Source: Alphaproteobacteria bacterium | GTDB taxonomy: Bacteria; Pseudomonadota; Alphaproteobacteria; SMXP01 | NCBI GenBank assembly: GCA_021774995.1 | Contig: JAJFIM010000513.1 | Location: 1-10,220, forward strand | Direction of reading: 5' to 3' | DNA length: 10,220 nucleotides | In this document: positions 1 through 6,130 of the stretch, piece after piece | Layout of the letters: the number at the start of each line of letters is the position of its first letter | How positions within the stretch are numbered: position 1 is the stretch's first letter | Made by a program: the position numbers and the translations under genes | The notes under the pieces: model-generated | The model's input: the letters and a program-made list of their open reading frames with translations, nothing else | What the model was told of the DNA's origin: nothing | Database searches by the model: none

Positions 1-173
1 GCCTGTTGGACTTCACGGTTTCTGTCCTGTCCTTTTTTCAGTTCGTCTATTCTTGATTCAAAAACATCGAAACCAACGACCTGAACATGTTTGGCCAATA
101 TAAGAGCCAGAGGCATCCCGACATAGCCGAGGCCGATGACACACACACGACAATCTTTCAGGTTATAAGTCAT
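1..173 (-). CDS. UDP-sugar (UDP-HexNAc type) 6-dehydrogenase, N-terminal part, runs off the window
   Basis: Only the first 57 residues are visible; the gene continues beyond base 1. They form the start of a Rossmann NAD-binding domain. The glycine-rich loop GLGYVG lies at residues 14-19, followed by PLALILAK. A second strand ending in GFD has its acidic residue at D36, and the text RIDELKKGQDRNREV follows. This is the N-terminal signature of the UDP-glucose/GDP-mannose dehydrogenase family. The 'RIDELK.G.DR..EV' stretch most resembles the UDP-N-acetylhexosamine dehydrogenases (WecC/TviB/WbpO type), which oxidise C6 of the sugar nucleotide to a uronic acid. The ATG overlaps the stop of the preceding gene by one base (TAATG), which suggests translational coupling. 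Role inferred: making a uronic-acid precursor for the polysaccharide handled by the rest of the operon. The family is clear; the exact substrate cannot be told from this fragment. Confidence 0.85.
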   Translation of the reverse strand, partial: MTYNLKDCRVCVIGLGYVGMPLALILAKHVQVVGFDVFESRIDELKKGQDRNREVQQ

Positions 174-1147
174 TATTTCATCACCCGGCTCTGTTCTTGA
201 ATATGCATTACTATATTATGAACGGCGAGTCCTTTGCCCGAAGAGTAAAGGCAAACCATCTTACCATTTTCTTTTTTATAGATAGCGCCATTGACGATTG
301 TTCCGGCTTCCATATTTGATCCAGCAATAAATAGACCGCCTTCTTGCAGAGCGTTAAATATGTTGCGCGCTGCTTTTTTGAGGTCATCACTGGAAAAATA
401 GCTTTCATTCAAAAGGTTCATAACACGAATAATCTGGTAGGTTTTGGACTGTGGTTCAAGGATATTATATTGTTCAAAGTGAAAATTATCATTTGTCGTG
501 AGTAAATCCTGACAATCGTAGGAAATCAAAGGGATTTTTACAATTTCTAATGCCGTTTGGTCTTCTTGATAACAACGTAGCAATGGATTCACAAGTGCCG
601 GTGTCAGGGTCATGCGGATTATGTGGTTCAAGGGAAAAAGATATAGCTTTTCCTTGCGCGGCATATTGAAAACAAAGGGAGGGATAATGATTTGTAACAA
701 ACAATCGTTTGGGTCCAATATCAGTCTTGTGTAGCCGTGATCTTTTTTTCTGATAACAAAGGCATGGGGTAAATAGTCACTCGCCAGATAGCTCAGATGA
801 TTTGCATAGATGTCGTTCAGAGCAAGGAAAAAAGGTACTGTTGAGCAGCCATCGGACACGCCTACGTCATGAACGTGCAGGGCTTCGTTTGTATTAAAGT
901 TTTTTTTGATATAAGAAAAACATTCTTCGTCAAACGTATCAAATCGGTTTGAAAATGTGTATTTGAAGATCCCATCCTTTGTTGCAAACCGAGCCAGCAC
1001 TTTTTCGGCTATGTAGTTTCGTTGCGGTGGCTCAAGATCTTGCAGTTGATTGTAAAGGTCGAGCGCGATGGGAGTCCGTTTCCCCCAGAAACTTTTTAGA
1101 TCCTTACAAAGGAGCCGTTCCGTGTTGTGAATGCCGAATTTAATCAT
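173..1147 (-). CDS. divergent CheR-like SAM-methyltransferase-fold protein
   Basis: A 324-residue protein that I do not recognise as a named family. It shows the outline of a class I methyltransferase. A motif I-like loop DVGVSDG lies at 94-100, and the segment ASDYLPHAF (122-130) has an acidic residue where the SAM ribose is usually held. A late strand-helix-strand follows: IIRVMNLLNESYF (239-251) and then NALQEGGLFIAGSN (265-278). The last two stretches resemble the CheR pattern 'RNvLiYF ... L.pGGlL..G.sE'. Residues 1-85 look like a helical lead-in. The 140-235 stretch is unusual and hydrophobic (LLQIIIPPFVFNMPRK), so the middle may be a lipid- or membrane-facing insert. The motif I loop departs from the usual E/DxGxGxG, so SAM binding is likely but not certain. 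The start codon overlaps the stop of the upstream methyltransferase (TAATG), and its own stop overlaps the dehydrogenase start. Function inferred only as modification within the polysaccharide pathway. Confidence 0.7.
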   Translation of the reverse strand: MIKFGIHNTERLLCKDLKSFWGKRTPIALDLYNQLQDLEPPQRNYIAEKVLARFATKDGIFKYTFSNRFDTFDEECFSYIKKNFNTNEALHVHDVGVSDGCSTVPFFLALNDIYANHLSYLASDYLPHAFVIRKKDHGYTRLILDPNDCLLQIIIPPFVFNMPRKEKLYLFPLNHIIRMTLTPALVNPLLRCYQEDQTALEIVKIPLISYDCQDLLTTNDNFHFEQYNILEPQSKTYQIIRVMNLLNESYFSSDDLKKAARNIFNALQEGGLFIAGSNMEAGTIVNGAIYKKENGKMVCLYSSGKGLAVHNIVMHIQEQSRVMK

Positions 1148-1980
1148 TATTTCTTAATTTTCTTTGCAACGGTGACGACATAAGGAGACGTCATACGATT
1201 AGGCGGTGGTTGCCAACCTGTTATATGCTCAAACAATGATATAACTCTCGTGCTACCGGACAATAAAATCTTCCAAAAAATATATAATAAACGATTTTGC
1301 ACATTATCCAGAACAACAACATTATTATTCAAGAACATAAAATAGCTATCTTGTATTACATCTAGCCCGGCATCCTCATGTGCTTGTTTTAAATCCTTCC
1401 GATCAAGAGGAACATGAATATCATAAATTGTTTTATCTACAAGTTTCTGAAAAAAACCAATCATACCGACTATATTGGGAATAGTGGTGATCATAAGGCC
1501 GCCCTCTTTTAACACAGAGGCGCAAGCCCTGATGGCCTCTGCTGTATTATCAAAATGTTCAATTAAACCACCACTATAGACAATATCGTACTGTTCTAAG
1601 AGTTCAGAAGGCATATCAAACATATCTGCGCATATAATATGGCCTTCCATCCCCTCATTTTTCAACATATTTTCTGCTTGTTTGCAGCCTTCAGAGGAAT
1701 AATCGACCCCCGCCACATGAAAACCATACTCCTTTATAAAATACGGTAAAATTTGAGATCGGGCACAGCCTATTTCAATAGCTTTTGTTTTTGGAGGGAA
1801 AGCAGATACATATTTTACAAAAAGTTCATGAAAACGAATGTTAACGATATTTTTTACTGATCTATTGTGTGGGTCAAGTGGTTTCGGTAAAGCGTTCCTT
1901 GTCCATATTCCTGTCCAGTATTTTTTCGATGTACGTGCTTTTGCGTGCGTATCTTTATGATTAGTTTCTTCATTGTCCAT
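1147..1980 (-). CDS. class I SAM-dependent methyltransferase (UbiG/Methyltransf_11-like)
   Basis: A 277-residue soluble methyltransferase with all classical motifs in order. Motif I is AIEIGCARSQ (67-76), and the end of strand 2 is GVDYSS (91-96) with the ribose-binding D93. An acidic adenine-contact region IICADMFD lies at 115-122. Motif IV/post-II is YDIVYSGGLIEHFDN (131-145), and the GG-containing strand is VLKEGGLMITTIPN (156-169). The approximately 60-residue N-terminus contains WTGIWTRNALPKPLDP, probably a lid or substrate-recognition segment. The C-terminal 75 residues are hydrophobic and aromatic. The acceptor is unknown; the neighbours suggest a sugar or lipid-linked glycan. GGTGGAG lies about 12 bases before the ATG, inside the end of the preceding gene. 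The gap to that gene is 7 bases, and the downstream gene overlaps it by one base. The DNA looks more AT-rich than the flippase and VTC genes, as often seen in exchanged polysaccharide loci. Confidence 0.85.
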   Translation of the reverse strand: MDNEETNHKDTHAKARTSKKYWTGIWTRNALPKPLDPHNRSVKNIVNIRFHELFVKYVSAFPPKTKAIEIGCARSQILPYFIKEYGFHVAGVDYSSEGCKQAENMLKNEGMEGHIICADMFDMPSELLEQYDIVYSGGLIEHFDNTAEAIRACASVLKEGGLMITTIPNIVGMIGFFQKLVDKTIYDIHVPLDRKDLKQAHEDAGLDVIQDSYFMFLNNNVVVLDNVQNRLLYIFWKILLSGSTRVISLFEHITGWQPPPNRMTSPYVVTVAKKIKK

Positions 1981-1987
1981 GTTAATA

Positions 1988-2998
1988 TCACAACTCCACC
2001 TTTCGTGCGATATAGGTGGTTATACCATATCGTTTGGTCCATATTTGCCATTGTTCGTATAAAGGAGCAGTTATACGATCAAGCGCAGCTAAAGGGTGTG
2101 AAAGCACGTATTTTAATGAATTGATTATGTTGGATTCTAATCCATTTTGTGCAAACCATTGCCCTCTAGTCGGCGGAAAATCTTCAAACTTTAGCGGAGG
2201 CCGCCCTTGTAATTTATTGAACATGTGAATTAGCCAACCTCCAGGCATCATCCTGTATATATCTTTTCCGTCTGATGCTTCAAGCAACGATAACCCGTTC
2301 AGTTCAAGATACTGTTTCACTGTTTTTCTGTTAAAGTAATAAGTATGGCGCGGTAGGTCTTCACCACAAAGTGTGTTCGATGACAAGCTGTCTACGTTGG
2401 TAACAAGAAATGCAAATATGCCTCCGGGCAGGAGTATTTCGCTTGTCTTTTTGAAATATGCCATAGGATCGTGCACATGCTCCAGAACAGCCCAGGCTGT
2501 CACAGCGTCATAGGTGGGCTCACAAACGGGTAAATCAGGCAGCACCGTATTGTAAATTTTAAAATCATCTGTTTTTTGTCTTTCCGAGGCGATTTCAAGA
2601 CCCTCTGCATCCCAGCCATGCTTACTCATATGGCGAGGAAAATCTCCGTTCGCGCACCCAATATCTAAAATGCGCGGTTTTCTTCCTTTCGGCATAGAGA
2701 GGTGTTTCAAAACATAGCGCGATTCTTTTTCATAGCGCTTATCGTTGTGGTCTTTTTCTGTTTCAAAGTTTTCATAGAAATCTTTTGGGTAATAACGGTC
2801 CATGGCTTGTTGCGTGGGCCTTGGATTTAAAAATCCTAACCCGCAATTTCGGCAACGAACGGCAGTAAAAGTTTCATCGGGATTAAATCTGGTGTCGGGC
2901 TTGTCATAAAGGACCGATGTGTGATCAGCTCCGCATAAATTACATGGTATTTGTTCAAAGTCAGAAGGTATTTCTTTTTTTAGACATAGTTTTGTCAT
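1988..2998 (-). CDS. SAM-dependent methyltransferase with N-terminal zinc ribbon
   Basis: A 336-residue protein. Two CxxC pairs, C19-C22 (CNLC) and C49-C52 (CRNC), form a zinc-ribbon knuckle followed by LGFLNPRPT and YY. This N-terminal layout is typical of sugar methyltransferases of the Methyltransf_13/23 type found in O-antigen and deoxysugar clusters. The catalytic domain has motif I ILDIGCANGDF (110-120), GLEIA (133-137), AVLEHVHDP (170-178) and LLPGGIFAFLVTN (189-201). Next comes the LPRHTYYFNRKTVKQYL stretch (215-231), a conserved feature of this group. The approximately 85-residue C-terminus may bind the acceptor or contact the membrane. AAGGA sits about 9 bases before the ATG. The gene lies 20 bases after the flippase and 7 bases before the next methyltransferase. 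Likely role: methylation of a sugar or of a glycan end; the acceptor cannot be read from sequence. Confidence 0.87.
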   Translation of the reverse strand: MTKLCLKKEIPSDFEQIPCNLCGADHTSVLYDKPDTRFNPDETFTAVRCRNCGLGFLNPRPTQQAMDRYYPKDFYENFETEKDHNDKRYEKESRYVLKHLSMPKGRKPRILDIGCANGDFPRHMSKHGWDAEGLEIASERQKTDDFKIYNTVLPDLPVCEPTYDAVTAWAVLEHVHDPMAYFKKTSEILLPGGIFAFLVTNVDSLSSNTLCGEDLPRHTYYFNRKTVKQYLELNGLSLLEASDGKDIYRMMPGGWLIHMFNKLQGRPPLKFEDFPPTRGQWFAQNGLESNIINSLKYVLSHPLAALDRITAPLYEQWQIWTKRYGITTYIARKVEL

Positions 2999-3018
2999 GG
3001 TAAAATCCTTGAGGATGT

Positions 3019-4365
3019 TTATTTTCTAATTTTTATTGGCAATATGGAGGGGTTAAGTTGCATGTTTTTTACGATCCATATGAACAATGTTACGATGACA
3101 AAGGCCACGCTAAATCCCGTAGATATTGCCGCGCCGTTCATGCCATAATACGGAACAAGAACAGCATTGCCCACTATATTTAATAAGACGGCTAAAAACA
3201 ACATTTTTGCTGTTTGTTTTTGGTACCCCGTCATGAGCATTAAAAATCCGATTGGCCCGGCCAAAGCATTGACCATCTGTCCGACGAGTAATATCAGCAT
3301 GGGAACGTAAGCCGCACCAAATGCTTCTCCAAACAGAGACAACAAGAAAGGTCCCAGTATCGTTAAAACAAGGGCAACGCAAAATGTAAAAGCAAAGACA
3401 AACCATGCGGAAATTTTGAGCAGGCTTTGCAGGCGTTCCCGTTGATCTGAATGATACAGCTCTGATATTTGTGGGGCCAAAATGGTGTTAGCGGCAAGAA
3501 GGCCAACGGTTGTCAGATCAGCCAAACGCGAACCAATGGCATATATTCCGGCATCCGCTGTTCCTGCTATGGTTCCCAGCATAATGATGTCTGTGCGGCT
3601 TAGCAGCAGCCCCATACCCGCCATTAAGATCATCGGCAAAGCAAGGGATAACCATGCGGGCCGGTCTGAAAAATCAGGCTTTGCTGTTTTAACCGGCGCA
3701 GGAATCTGTCGCCATAAATGAAAGGATAACAATACGGTTACCGCCAAAGCCGCCAGAATATTTCCCCATAAGGCCGCGTGGGCATGTCCTTCTGAAAAAA
3801 GCGGAAAGAACAGCAGAAAGAAGGCAAGAAAAATAAAAGGTCTGATAATGCCCTCCATTATTTCTGAAAGGATAACAAGCTTTAAACCCCGCAGCGCTTC
3901 TTTCGTGAGTTGAGAAATTGTGAGAACAACAAGAAGGGCCGCGCCAACAGGAATAAAGGGCAGAAAAACAGATGTTTGCAAGTCAAAGATATAAAGCCCA
4001 GCGGATACGATGCCAATGAGAAGAACACAGACTGCCACCGCTCCACCGAAGCCGAATGCCAGAATGCCTTTCATGGAGGGCCATTTTTTTTCTGTGACGT
4101 AGGTCGGGATATATTTAACAAATGTTATATCCATTCCCAGACGCGTAAAAACGGCGGCAATCATCACCCATGACAGCACGTACACGTATATCCCGTAATT
4201 TTCCGCACCCAGAAGGCGGGTTAACGGAATCTGCACCAGAAAAGCGAGAAAGACGCCGGACAGCTTGGTAAGGAGTACACCTAATGAGTTTCCTGAAAAT
4301 TTCTTGTAATCGTTATTATCCCAGAAGGTCTTCAATATATTCCTGATTTTATCTACGAGCGACAT
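3019..4365 (-). CDS. Wzx-like polysaccharide flippase (MOP superfamily, inner membrane)
   Basis: A 448-residue, very hydrophobic protein with about 12 predicted membrane segments, roughly at 26-48, 58-78, 99-127, 133-152, 172-192, 196-216, 237-257, 277-298, 318-342, 353-378, 385-404 and 408-433. Characteristic polysaccharide-transporter text includes RLLGAENYGIYVYVLSW (50-66), the SRTDIIMLG / AGIYAIGSRLAD pair (256-283), LAGPIGFLMLMTGYQ (368-382) and YYGMNGAAISTG (406-417). Members of this group move undecaprenyl-linked oligosaccharides across the inner membrane. Size and topology are normal, so the gene looks intact. It is the first gene of the minus-strand operon. AGGAGGGA (4383-4376) lies 10 bases before the ATG, and a promoter candidate lies just upstream. 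The neighbouring methyltransferases and sugar dehydrogenase support a role in O-antigen, capsule or exopolysaccharide export. No Wzy-type polymerase is seen in the window. Confidence 0.9.
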   Translation of the reverse strand: MSLVDKIRNILKTFWDNNDYKKFSGNSLGVLLTKLSGVFLAFLVQIPLTRLLGAENYGIYVYVLSWVMIAAVFTRLGMDITFVKYIPTYVTEKKWPSMKGILAFGFGGAVAVCVLLIGIVSAGLYIFDLQTSVFLPFIPVGAALLVVLTISQLTKEALRGLKLVILSEIMEGIIRPFIFLAFFLLFFPLFSEGHAHAALWGNILAALAVTVLLSFHLWRQIPAPVKTAKPDFSDRPAWLSLALPMILMAGMGLLLSRTDIIMLGTIAGTADAGIYAIGSRLADLTTVGLLAANTILAPQISELYHSDQRERLQSLLKISAWFVFAFTFCVALVLTILGPFLLSLFGEAFGAAYVPMLILLVGQMVNALAGPIGFLMLMTGYQKQTAKMLFLAVLLNIVGNAVLVPYYGMNGAAISTGFSVAFVIVTLFIWIVKNMQLNPSILPIKIRK

Positions 4366-4397
4366 TTAACCTGTTTCCCTCCTAATATGGCGCACCT

Positions 4398-4425
4398 GTT
4401 ATAGCAGTCATCGCCGACTTTACAA
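4398..4425 (-). promoter_or_regulatory. sigma-70-like promoter candidate for the flippase operon
   Basis: On the minus strand, TTGTAA (4425-4420, 4 of 6 to the -35 consensus) is followed after 16 bases by TATAAC (4403-4398, 5 of 6 to the -10 consensus). Transcription would start near 4391, shortly before the AGGAGGGA ribosome-binding site of the flippase. The -35 overlaps the -35 of the divergent promoter candidate. This is a match by eye only. Confidence 0.45.
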
Positions 4426-4447
4426 CCTGCCATCATTATGATTTATA
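4419..4447 (+). promoter_or_regulatory. promoter candidate for the DUF4956-CotH-VTC operon
   Basis: TTTACA (4419-4424, 5 of 6 to the -35 consensus) is followed after 17 bases by the weak -10 TTTATA (4442-4447). A TG one base upstream (4439-4440) would make it an extended -10. Transcription would begin around 4454, inside the palindrome at 4445-4458. The alternative -10 TATTAT (4456-4461) has a better hexamer but no convincing -35. Confidence 0.33.
4432..4442. repeat. small palindrome in the divergent promoter region
   Basis: ATCAT-T-ATGAT is an 11-base palindrome with perfect 5-base arms around one central base. It lies between the -35 and -10 candidates of the plus-strand promoter. It could be a regulator half-site arrangement or chance in AT-rich DNA. 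Confidence 0.3.
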
Positions 4448-4458
4448 TGCGGGCATAT
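4445..4458. promoter_or_regulatory. palindromic operator candidate
   Basis: ATATGC-GG-GCATAT has perfect 6-base arms around a two-base centre. It overlaps the plus-strand -10 candidate and the expected transcription start, a position from which a bound repressor would block the cassette. No regulator gene is in the window and the protein is unknown. Confidence 0.35.
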
Positions 4459-4474
4459 TATCCTCTTGTACATT

Positions 4475-4491
4475 AAGGAGTCGGATATTTG
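4475..4491 (+). promoter_or_regulatory. ribosome-binding site that fixes a TTG start
   Basis: AAGGAG at 4475-4480 is followed by 8 bases and then TTG at 4489-4491. The first in-frame ATG is codon 8 (4510) and lies too far from this Shine-Dalgarno sequence, so TTG is the better start for the DUF4956 gene. Confidence 0.7.
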
Positions 4492-4817
4492 AATGACCTT
4501 GATAAATTGATGGAACTTTTTCCCACCGGAACGGAACAATTGGATTTATTGCCCACATTGTTTAATTTCATCCTCTGTTTTGTAATGGCTTTTGTCGTGC
4601 GGGAGTTCTATGTCCGGCGGTCATTTTCATTGACTGGGAAGAACCATATCGGGTCAATATTACCGATTTTATCAGCAGTTGTCTTTCTGGTGATTGTTGT
4701 TGTGAAATCATCTCTCGCTTTGTCCTTGGGGCTGGTTGGTGCTTTGTCGATTGTGCGTTTTCGTACCCCAATCAAGGAGCCGGAGGAGCTGGTTTATCTG
4801 TTTCTCGCCATTGCTTT

Positions 4818-4820
4818 GGG
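4818..4820 (+). repeat. target-site duplication GGG, left copy
   Basis: GGG directly abuts the left end of the IS and is matched by GGG at 6128-6130. Keeping one copy rebuilds the reading frame (ttg ggg ctg gga tac). A 3-base duplication is within the range made by IS3-family elements. Confidence 0.7.
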
Positions 4821-4848
4821 AGAGGTGGTCCTACTTCGTCGGACAGGT
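4821..4848 (+). repeat. left terminal inverted repeat of the IS
   Basis: This pairs with 6100-6127: 21 of 28 positions match. The outer block AGAGGTGGTCC (11 bases) and the inner block GGACAGGT (8 bases) are perfect, separated by a 9-base unconserved spacer. Two-block ends are typical of transposase binding plus cleavage regions. Confidence 0.85.
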
Positions 4849-4861
4849 CGGCGGGCTTTTT

Positions 4862-4873
4862 AAGGTGGAATCC
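4862..4873 (+). repeat. subterminal inverted repeat, left copy
   Basis: AAGGTGGAATCC is the exact reverse complement of 6084-6095. It lies 41 bases in from the left end, against 32 bases for the right copy. It could be a second transposase-binding site. Confidence 0.6.
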
Positions 4874-4885
4874 CGTTTCTGATAG

Positions 4886-5749
4886 TCATGCCGCCAATGC
4901 GTAATTTTCTTCTACATTTTCATGTCCTTTCTGTAAAGCCATACTTTCAGCATAGGCCTCTGCCGGTGTCTTAATGCCGTGCGCCGAATGCGGTCGCCGG
5001 TGATTGTAAAACTCGATCCACCGCCCGATACCGGCCTTTACAGCACTGCCGGTTTCAAAAGCATGCAGATAAACGCACTCATATTTTAAGCTCCGCCAAA
5101 GCCGCTCGATGAACACATTATCCATCCACCGCCCCTTTCCATCCATCGAGATTTTAATGTCATGCTCTTTGAGAACGTCCGTAAAATCAGAAGATGTGAA
5201 CTGGCTCCCCTGATCGGTATTGAAAATATCCGGCTTGCCATACAGAGCCAAAGCTTTTTTCAAGGCGCTCACGCAAAAACCGGTATCCATCGTGTTGGAG
5301 AGTTCCCAGCTTAAAACCCTGCGCGTATGCCAATCCATGATGGCGACCAGATACAAGAATCCCTTATGCATCGGGATGTAAGTAATATCAGTGCACCAGA
5401 CCTGATTAGCACGGTTGATCGTAAGGCCGCGCAGCAAATACGGATAAATCCGGTGATCCGGGTGCGGGTCGGATGTGCGCGGTATTTGATAAATCGTCCG
5501 CAAACCCATCAGGCGCATGAGCCGCCTGACACGATGACGGCCAACAAACACCCCCCCACGCCGTAACGTCCGCGCCATCTGCCGGGAGCCGAAAAACGGG
5601 CACTCAAGAAATAGCTCGTCAATCCGCCGCATCAGCGCCAGATTCTCCGTACTCTCTCCGCAAGGCGTGTGATAGAAAGTTGAGCGCGATATGCCCAAGA
5701 GCCTACATTGCCGAGCAATACTAAGCTTGCTGCAAGCACGGTCTACCAT
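4886..5749 (-). CDS. IS3-family transposase OrfB (DDE catalytic subunit)
   Basis: A 287-residue protein. The N-terminus has the HTH_21-like start SKLSIARQCRLLGISRSTFY (7-26), followed by ECPFFGSRQMARTLRR (49-64). The rve integrase core carries the catalytic triad D121 (WCTDITY), D179 (NTDQGSQF) and E215 (ERLWRSLK) with exactly 35 residues between the second D and the E, the DD(35)E pattern of IS3. The family C-terminal text FYNHRRPHSAHG (247-258) is intact. The listed start is the first ATG. However, the frame is open upstream through GTSLRQTISTGRRQQ to the frameshift heptamer at 5800-5794. The working transposase is therefore probably a 389-residue OrfAB fusion made by -1 frameshifting (OrfA residues 1-87 plus 302 residues in this frame). 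No truncation or missing catalytic residue is seen. Confidence 0.95.
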   Translation of the reverse strand: MVDRACSKLSIARQCRLLGISRSTFYHTPCGESTENLALMRRIDELFLECPFFGSRQMARTLRRGGVFVGRHRVRRLMRLMGLRTIYQIPRTSDPHPDHRIYPYLLRGLTINRANQVWCTDITYIPMHKGFLYLVAIMDWHTRRVLSWELSNTMDTGFCVSALKKALALYGKPDIFNTDQGSQFTSSDFTDVLKEHDIKISMDGKGRWMDNVFIERLWRSLKYECVYLHAFETGSAVKAGIGRWIEFYNHRRPHSAHGIKTPAEAYAESMALQKGHENVEENYALAA

Positions 5750-5769
5750 TTGTTGTCTCCGGCCTGTGC

Positions 5770-6054
5770 TTATAGTTTGCCGGAGACTCGTACCAAAAAA
5801 TCCTTCTCCACGGTCAACTGGCCAATTTTCTCGTGAAGACGACGGATCTCACGCTCATGATCCACATCAGAAGATGATATCTTTCCTGTGAAAATATCAG
5901 GCGAAGCCTTCAACAATTGCTTCTTCCAGGTGCTGATCTGGTTTGCATGAATGCCGTATTGAGAGGATAGCTCTGATAATGTTTTTTCACTCCGCAACGC
6001 CTCCAATGCAACCCTTGCTTTGAATGCCGGAGAGTGATTTCTTCTTTTTGTCAT
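5770..6054 (-). CDS. IS3-family transposase OrfA (HTH_Tnp_1, DNA-binding subunit)
   Basis: A 94-residue protein. The opening RRNHSPAFKARVALEALRSE (4-23) is followed by the helix-turn-helix LSELSSQYGIHANQISTWKK (26-45), the standard DNA-recognition domain of this transposase type. Residues 63-85 (DVDHEREIRRLHEKIGQLTVEK) form a leucine-zipper-like coiled coil used for multimerisation. GGAAGGAAA (6071-6063) lies 8 bases before the ATG. The frame stops at 5770, 20 bases before the OrfB ATG. A T-TTT-TTG heptamer at codons 85-87 allows ribosomes to slip into the OrfB frame. OrfA alone would bind the element ends and may act as a regulator of transposition, as in other IS3 elements. Confidence 0.94.
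   Translation of the reverse strand: MTKRRNHSPAFKARVALEALRSEKTLSELSSQYGIHANQISTWKKQLLKASPDIFTGKISSSDVDHEREIRRLHEKIGQLTVEKDFLVRVSGKL
5794..5800 (-). other. programmed -1 ribosomal frameshift heptamer T-TTT-TTG
   Basis: On the minus strand six Ts and a G fall exactly in the X-XXY-YYZ phase of OrfA: gaT TTT TTG, residues D85-F86-L87. A -1 slip leads straight into the OrfB frame, which is open from here through its ATG at 5749. IS3-family elements usually make their full transposase this way, more often with A-AAA-AAG. No stimulatory hairpin or pseudoknot was traced. Confidence 0.65.
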
Positions 6055-6083
6055 ATCTGTAGTTTCCTTCCGTTTTAATGTCA

Positions 6084-6095
6084 GGATTCCACCTT
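6084..6095 (-). repeat. subterminal inverted repeat, right copy
   Basis: GGATTCCACCTT is the exact reverse complement of 4862-4873 and lies 32 bases inside the right end of the element. Confidence 0.6.
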
Positions 6096-6099
6096 AGCA

Positions 6100-6127
6100 A
6101 CCTGTCCAATTTTCTGGGACCACCTCT
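6100..6127 (-). repeat. right terminal inverted repeat of the IS
   Basis: The reverse complement begins AGAGGTGGTCC and ends GGACAGGT, matching the left end in 21 of 28 positions. It lies upstream of OrfA, so transposase binding here could also affect OrfA expression. Confidence 0.85.
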
Positions 6128-6130
6128 GGG
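6128..6130 (+). repeat. target-site duplication GGG, right copy
   Basis: This is the direct copy of 4818-4820, immediately outside the right inverted repeat; native coding sequence resumes at 6131. Confidence 0.7.

Larger units (their letters stand above)
4489..4863 (+). pseudogene. DUF4956 membrane protein, 5' half (interrupted by IS3-family element)
   Basis: Residues 1-111 are native (4489-4820). The next 13 residues, up to the stop at 4861-4863, are encoded by the left end of the IS, so this half yields at most a 124-residue truncated product. Two hydrophobic segments at about 20-42 and 54-74 are followed by the DUF4956 signature GLVGALSIVRFRTPIKEPEE (81-100) and the start of a further membrane helix, LVYLFLAIALG. 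Joining 4489-4820 to 6131-6479 restores one frame of 226 residues plus stop, with codon 111 split across the junction (gg|g, glycine). DUF4956 proteins have no established function; from general knowledge they are often encoded beside VTC-domain and CotH proteins, as here. The start is TTG with a strong AAGGAG. The gene is broken in this genome, so the cassette has probably lost its membrane partner unless other copies exist. Confidence 0.88.
4821..6127 (-). mobile_element. complete IS3-family insertion sequence, 1307 bp
   Basis: The element is bounded by imperfect 28-base inverted repeats and a GGG target duplication. It carries OrfA (HTH) and OrfB (DDE integrase-type) on the minus strand, with a frameshift signal between them. 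It sits inside the DUF4956 gene in the opposite orientation to that gene. Length and layout are normal for IS3-family elements, and both reading frames are open, so the element may still be active. Boundaries were set by three things that agree: the AGAGGTGGTCC inverted ends, the 3-base duplication, and exact restoration of the interrupted reading frame. The ends do not have the usual IS3 5'-TG...CA-3' tips; TG (4826) and CA (6122) occur five bases inside. The short non-coding ends (4821-4885 and 6055-6127) hold only the repeats and the OrfA ribosome-binding site. Confidence 0.92.

Noticed and set aside
3482..4173. Plus-strand open frames opposite the flippase (79 and 87 codons)
   Set aside because: They are antisense shadows of a clear membrane-protein gene, without family motifs or ribosome-binding sites.
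6072..6100. OrfA promoter TTGCTA-17-TAAAAC on the minus strand inside the right end of the IS
   Set aside because: The hexamers are only 4 of 6, and transcription would start inside or after the GGAAGGAAA ribosome-binding site (6071-6063), so it would not give a usable mRNA.
4826..6122. Alternative IS boundaries at the canonical TG...CA dinucleotides
   Set aside because: These limits leave AGAGG and CCTCT in the flanks, give no direct target duplication and do not restore the DUF4956 frame; boundaries at 4821/6127 do all three.
6078..6130. ATG at 6078 as the true start of a separate gene
   Set aside because: It lies inside the IS, has no ribosome-binding site, and its first 18 residues are the reverse reading of the IS end; the frame is the broken 3' half of DUF4956.
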